Positions 58,887 through 64,000 of a stretch of DNA of 64,000 bases are shown one piece after another. A program made the translations under genes and the position numbers. The notes beneath the pieces are model-generated. The model made no database searches. It had not been told where the DNA came from and saw nothing but the letters and a program-made list of their open reading frames with translations. Source of the DNA: Streptomyces sp. NBC_00659 (GTDB taxonomy: Bacteria; Actinomycetota; Actinomycetes; Streptomycetales; Streptomycetaceae). Positions within the stretch are counted from its first letter, which is position 1; each line of letters opens with the position of its first letter. The stretch is from NCBI RefSeq assembly GCF_036226925.1, contig NZ_CP109031.1, positions 6,510,001 through 6,574,000 of the forward strand, in the 5' to 3' direction.

Positions 58887-61118
58887 ATGGAACCGACCGA
58901 GAGCGCCGCTCCCGACTCACGGCTGCGCCTGCGCCGGACGACCGGCGCGTGGCTGACCGGCCTGCGGTCGGGACGGCCTTCGGAGCGCGCCGTCCGGAGC
59001 GGGCTCGGCGCCGCGCCGCTCCCCCTTCCCGCCGGTCCCGGTGCTCTCACCGCCGAACGCGGCACCGGCCTGCCCGGCCAGGACCCCCAACGCCAACTGT
59101 CCTGGCCCGCGCTGCCGTCGGCGGTCGTGGCCACGGCCGCGTTCGTCCTGGGCGCCGGCTTCTACCGGGCGTTCAGCGGTCACCACGCCCTCTTCCCCTG
59201 CGGCGCCGTCGGCTGGGCGCTGGCCCTGCTCACCGGCGTCATCGTCGGTCACCTGGTCGCCCTCGGCCGTGCGCGCTGGTGGGGCGGCACCGGTTCCGGC
59301 GCCGCGCTGACCCTCGCGGTCCTGCTGCTGTACGGCTGGGTCCCGGCCGGCATGGTCAGTCTCACCGTCGTCGTCCTGGTGGGCACGGCCCGCCGCAACC
59401 GCTGGCGCCAAGCCGTCATGCACGGCGCCGCCGACATCCTCGGGATCGGTGCCGGAGCCCTGGTCCTCGCGTCGTTCGGGCGGTTCCCGAGCGTCGAGAC
59501 GCCCTGGGTCCCCGACACCTGGACGTTCTACACCGCTCCCCAGCTCGTCCTGGTCGCCGGCGCCTATCTCGCCGTCACCCGCGTCCTGCTCTGGTACCTG
59601 AACACACCGGTCGGGAGTCTCCCCACCGTCGCCCGTACGGCCCTGGTCAGACATGGGCTCGTCGCTGTGGCGCTCCTCGGCATCGCGCCGCTGATCTGCG
59701 TCGTGGCGATGGCCCAGCCCACGCTGCTGCCCCTGTTCTCGATCCCGCTGATCGCCCTCGACTCCACCCTGTGGATAGCCCGCGCGCGGGCCGAGGAGCA
59801 GCTGCGCGACCCGCTGACCGGACTGCCGAACCGTCAGTGGCTGCTGGAGCGCACCTGGACGGCCCTGGACGACGCCGAGCGCATCGGCGCACGCTCCGCC
59901 CTCCTGCTCATCGACCTGGACCGCTTCCGTTCGGTGAACGACACGCTGGGGCACCTCGCCGGTGACCGGCTGCTCCTCCAGATAGCCGACAGGCTGCGGC
60001 TCGCACTGCCGCGCGGGGCGGAGGCCGCGCGGCTCGGCGGAGACGAGTTCGCCGTCTTACTGCCGGTCGCGGACTCCACCACGTCGGCCACGCGGGTCGC
60101 CCGCAATCTCGTCGCCACCCTCGGCTCGCCGCTCGATCTGGACGGGCTCACCCTCGTCCTGGAGGCCAGCGCCGGGCTCGCCGTCTTCCCCGACCACGCG
60201 CTCGACGCGGAGGGGCTGCTGCGCCGCGCGGACATCGCGATGTACCAGGCGAAACGGGACCGTACGGGCGTGGAGGTGTACGAGTCCAAGCGGGACTCCA
60301 ACACCCCCGACCGGCTGGGCCTGCTGGGCGATCTGCGCCGGGCCCTGGACACCGGCGACGTCGAACTGCACTACCAGCCCAAGGTCCGCTTCGACGGACA
60401 GGTGGCCGGTCTCGAGGCCCTGGTGCGCTGGGTGCATCCCGAGCGCGGGAAAGTTCCGCCGGACGAGTTCATCGCCATCGCCGAGTCGTCCGGGCTGATG
60501 CCGCACCTCACCGAGTACGTCCTGGAGACGGCCCTCGGACAGGTCGCGCGCTGGCGGGCACAGGGCCTGTACGTGCCGGTCGCGGTGAACGTGTCGCCGC
60601 GCGATGTCCACACGCCGGGGTTCGCCGGCGCCGTCGCCGCACGTCTCGCCCGGCACGGAGTCCCCGCGGGAGCGCTCCAACTGGAGATAACGGAGCACGT
60701 GCTCCTGGAGGACCCGCAACGGGCCGCCGACACCCTCGCGGCTCTCACCGCGCACGGCGTGAAGATGTCGCTGGACGACTTCGGCACCGGGTACTCCTCC
60801 CTGGTCCATCTGCGCCGGCTGCCGGTCAGCGAACTGAAGATCGACCGTTCGTTCGTCGCGCGCCTGGCCGTGGACGCCGAGGACGCCGAGATCGTGCGCT
60901 GCACCGTCGACCTCGCCCATTCGCTGGGGCTTCTCGTCGTGGCGGAGGGCGTCGAGGACGACGAGACGTGGGAGCGGCTGCGGGACCTGGGCTGTGACGC
61001 CGTCCAGGGGTGGCTGGTCGCCGCGGCGATGCCTCCGGAGGAGGCCACGGCGTGGCTGCTGGCCCGCGGTTCCCGCGGCTGGCAGCGCCCGCGAGCCGCC
61101 CTTCCCGCCGCCGAGTAG
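58887..61118 (+). CDS. rmdB: Membrane GGDEF-EAL protein, RmdB-like
   Basis: 743 residues. Seven or so membrane helices (about 85-290), linker, GGDEF domain with intact LGGDEFAVL (about 383), and EAL domain with GLEALVRW (about 509), ITEHVLLED and DDFGTGYSS (about 630). It can both make and hydrolyse c-di-GMP in principle. In S. coelicolor the ligA-adjacent gene of this form is RmdB, a bifunctional regulator of development; my match is by position and architecture. ATG 58887 with GAGAGGGA 6 nt away. Confidence 0.85.
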   Translation: MEPTESAAPDSRLRLRRTTGAWLTGLRSGRPSERAVRSGLGAAPLPLPAGPGALTAERGTGLPGQDPQRQLSWPALPSAVVATAAFVLGAGFYRAFSGHHALFPCGAVGWALALLTGVIVGHLVALGRARWWGGTGSGAALTLAVLLLYGWVPAGMVSLTVVVLVGTARRNRWRQAVMHGAADILGIGAGALVLASFGRFPSVETPWVPDTWTFYTAPQLVLVAGAYLAVTRVLLWYLNTPVGSLPTVARTALVRHGLVAVALLGIAPLICVVAMAQPTLLPLFSIPLIALDSTLWIARARAEEQLRDPLTGLPNRQWLLERTWTALDDAERIGARSALLLIDLDRFRSVNDTLGHLAGDRLLLQIADRLRLALPRGAEAARLGGDEFAVLLPVADSTTSATRVARNLVATLGSPLDLDGLTLVLEASAGLAVFPDHALDAEGLLRRADIAMYQAKRDRTGVEVYESKRDSNTPDRLGLLGDLRRALDTGDVELHYQPKVRFDGQVAGLEALVRWVHPERGKVPPDEFIAIAESSGLMPHLTEYVLETALGQVARWRAQGLYVPVAVNVSPRDVHTPGFAGAVAARLARHGVPAGALQLEITEHVLLEDPQRAADTLAALTAHGVKMSLDDFGTGYSSLVHLRRLPVSELKIDRSFVARLAVDAEDAEIVRCTVDLAHSLGLLVVAEGVEDDETWERLRDLGCDAVQGWLVAAAMPPEEATAWLLARGSRGWQRPRAALPAAE

Positions 61119-61122
61119 CGCC

Positions 61123-61384
61123 GCCCGGCCTGCGGCCGGATGCCTCCCACCCACGCACCACCCGTGACAGTTTTCCGACAGGCTCGGCCCCCTCGTGGTG
61201 CCTTCCCGCCGCAGGCGTCGTGCGGTTGGGAGGGAGCACGGCCGCGGACGCGGCCTCCTGCGGCCTCCCGCGCCCTCCGGCGCGGCGGACGCCGACGGCG
61301 GGACGGCCGAACGGCAGAGCTCACCTGTCCGGAGACGGTGAACGGGTGGTGCGCGGGTGGGAGACGACCGGCCGGAGGCCGGGC
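61123..61384. repeat. Long inverted-repeat element between rmdB and gatC
   Basis: Left arm 61123-61182 and right arm 61324-61384 are imperfect reverse complements over about 60 bp, sharing GCCCGGCCT, CTCCCACCC, CGCACCACCCGT and CGACAGG/GGACAGG. About 140 bp lie between them. It starts 4 nt after the rmdB stop and ends 95 nt before gatC. It resembles a MITE-like or very long termination structure. Confidence 0.75.
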
Positions 61385-61479
61385 CGTGGGCGCGCCCCGG
61401 CAAACCCGGGCGCGGGCATCGGCCCGAGCCCCATAGGATTGGGCCAAACCACACCGCACTCACCCCAGAGGATCGCTGC

Positions 61480-61776
61480 ATGCCTGGCATCACGCGCGAG
61501 GAGGTCGCCCACCTCGCACGGCTGGCGCGTCTGGAGCTGAAGGGCGAAGAGCTCGACCACTTCGCAGGCCAGCTCGACGACATCATCGGCGCGGTCGCCC
61601 GCGTCAGCGAGGTCGCCGACCAAGACGTACCGCCGACCTCTCATCCGCTGCCGCTGACGAACGTCATGCGCGCGGACGAGGTCCGTCCGTCGCTCACCCC
61701 CGAGCAGGCGCTCTCCGGCGCCCCGGCCCAGGAGCAGCAGCGTTTCAAGGTGCCGCAGATCCTGGGGGAGGACTAA
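61480..61776 (+). CDS. gatC: Glu-tRNA(Gln)/Asp-tRNA(Asn) amidotransferase subunit C
   Basis: 98 residues; [20 protein letters not shown] and a Pro-rich C-terminus ([16 protein letters not shown]) are the GatC pattern. It stabilises GatA against GatB. ATG 61480 with AGAGGA upstream. First gene of the gatC-gatA-X-gatB unit. Confidence 0.95.
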   Translation: MPGITREEVAHLARLARLELKGEELDHFAGQLDDIIGAVARVSEVADQDVPPTSHPLPLTNVMRADEVRPSLTPEQALSGAPAQEQQRFKVPQILGED

Positions 61777-61781
61777 TCACC

Positions 61782-63283
<1,502 letters not shown>

Positions 63284-63287
<4 letters not shown>

Positions 63288-63526
63288 GCAAGGCAATGTC
63301 CAAGGCCAAGGGCTTCAAGAAGTCCAAGTCCGGCACGTATCTGTCCATGGCGGGCACGGCGTTCGGCGCCCTCGGTGTCGCGAAGCAGGTCAAGAAGGCC
63401 CGCAAGGAACACGACACGCTGCGCCTCATCGACGCGGCCGTGTCCGCCGCCGCCATCGTCACCGGCCTCGCCATCCTCTACCGGGAGCTCAAGCGCCTGG
63501 GCGACGACGACGTCCTGCTGGGCTGA
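63284..63526 (+). CDS. Small protein with C-terminal helix, encoded between gatA and gatB
   Basis: 80 residues. Lys-rich N-terminus ([18 protein letters not shown]), then [24 protein letters not shown] and a hydrophobic helix [19 protein letters not shown]. The GTG start overlaps the gatA stop and gatB starts 16 nt downstream, so it is embedded in the gat operon. Cationic N-terminus plus one probable membrane helix. I do not recognise a domain. Confidence 0.75.
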
Positions 63527-63542
63527 GAGGGAAGTTTTCACC

Positions 63543-64000
63543 GTGACCACCACGATCGACCTGGTGTCGTACGAGGACGCACTCGCTACGTACGACCCCG
63601 TCATGGGCCTCGAGGTCCATGTCGAACTCGGCACCAAGACGAAGATGTTCTGCGGCTGTTCGACCGAGCTGGGCGCCGAGCCCAACTCGCAGACCTGCCC
63701 GACCTGCCTCGGCATGCCCGGCGCCCTCCCGGTCGTCAACGCGACCGGTGTCGAGTCCGCCATCAAGATCGGCCTCGCGCTGCACTGCGAGATCGCCGAA
63801 TGGTGCCGCTTCGCCCGGAAGAACTACTTCTATCCGGACATGCCGAAGAACTTCCAGACCTCCCAGTACGACGAGCCGATCGCCTTCAACGGCTATCTGG
63901 ACGTCCAGCTGGAGGACGGCGAAATCTTCCGCGTGGAGATCGAGCGCGCCCACATGGAGGAGGACACCGGCAAGTCGCTGCACGTCGGCGGCGCCACCGG
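63543..64000 (+). CDS. gatB: Amidotransferase subunit B, N-terminal part
   Basis: 152 residues visible; the gene runs off the right edge. [20 protein letters not shown], zinc Cys pairs (CGC, CPTC), [21 protein letters not shown] and [19 protein letters not shown] are GatB signatures. GTG 63543 after GAGAGGGAAG. Recognises and phosphorylates mis-acylated tRNA before amidation. Confidence 0.95.
   Translation, partial: MTTTIDLVSYEDALATYDPVMGLEVHVELGTKTKMFCGCSTELGAEPNSQTCPTCLGMPGALPVVNATGVESAIKIGLALHCEIAEWCRFARKNYFYPDMPKNFQTSQYDEPIAFNGYLDVQLEDGEIFRVEIERAHMEEDTGKSLHVGGAT

Noticed and set aside
61010..61480. Open frames crossing the inverted-repeat region
   Set aside because: Their translations are Arg/Pro/Gly-rich and change with the arms; no ribosome sites.

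Overview
The window is very GC-rich, uses GTG and occasional TTG starts, and carries many lipoproteins, a mycothiol-type (TIGR03086) protein, an RmdB-like GGDEF-EAL protein and an actinobacterial gatC-gatA-X-gatB order. This points to a Streptomyces chromosome core region. From memory the order glgX, gcv/glyA/sdaA, peptide ABC operon, mnmA, ligA, rmdB, gatCAB resembles the SCO54xx-SCO55xx part of S. coelicolor; I could not check that by alignment.

Layout. 1-2.4 kb: 5' end of a secreted M4 metalloprotease, then a secreted TNT-domain (NAD+ glycohydrolase toxin-like) protein with a small cytosolic partner that may be its immunity protein. 2.5-10 kb: four ABC half-transporters on the minus strand forming two adjacent heterodimeric exporters, each with one canonical and one degenerate ATP site. 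10.3-12.6 kb: glgX. 12.7-15.4 kb: two paralogous lipoprotein L,D-transpeptidases. 15.6-19.4 kb: enoyl-CoA hydratase, an anti-sigma-like ATPase, a divergent polysaccharide deacetylase and a beta-propeller lipoprotein. 19.5-26.3 kb: small regulator/enzyme units (GNAT/MerR, EF-hand, AraC/MDR reductase, F420-reductase-like protein, an AlaDH/PNT-family enzyme, GH25 muramidase).

26.8-34.2 kb is a serine/glycine block: gcvT-gcvH-glyA-sdaA on the minus strand behind a tandem glycine riboswitch, with an AAA ATPase and two tandem SseB-like genes on the other side. 34.5-40.9 kb is a complete dipeptide/oligopeptide importer operon. 41-49.4 kb mixes an M1 peptidase, a TRIC-type channel, an esterase, a thioesterase, and WYL and TetR regulators with recognisable operator-like dyads. 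49.5-52.7 kb has a cysteine desulfurase and mnmA (tRNA 2-thiouridine synthesis) flanking an amidase. 52.8-56.4 kb holds a hydrolase, DUF427, LOG-like, SDR and MetE-like genes; 56.4-64 kb holds ligA, rmdB, gatC, gatA, a small membrane gene and the start of gatB.

The most unusual recurrent signal is not a gene. At least six genes end in, or just before, short tandem duplications (unit about 23-32 bp) that usually include the stop codon. Other structure worth checking: a 260-bp inverted-repeat element before gatC, perfect intercistronic hairpins in the glycine and peptide operons, and complementary decay of the ABC ATP sites.
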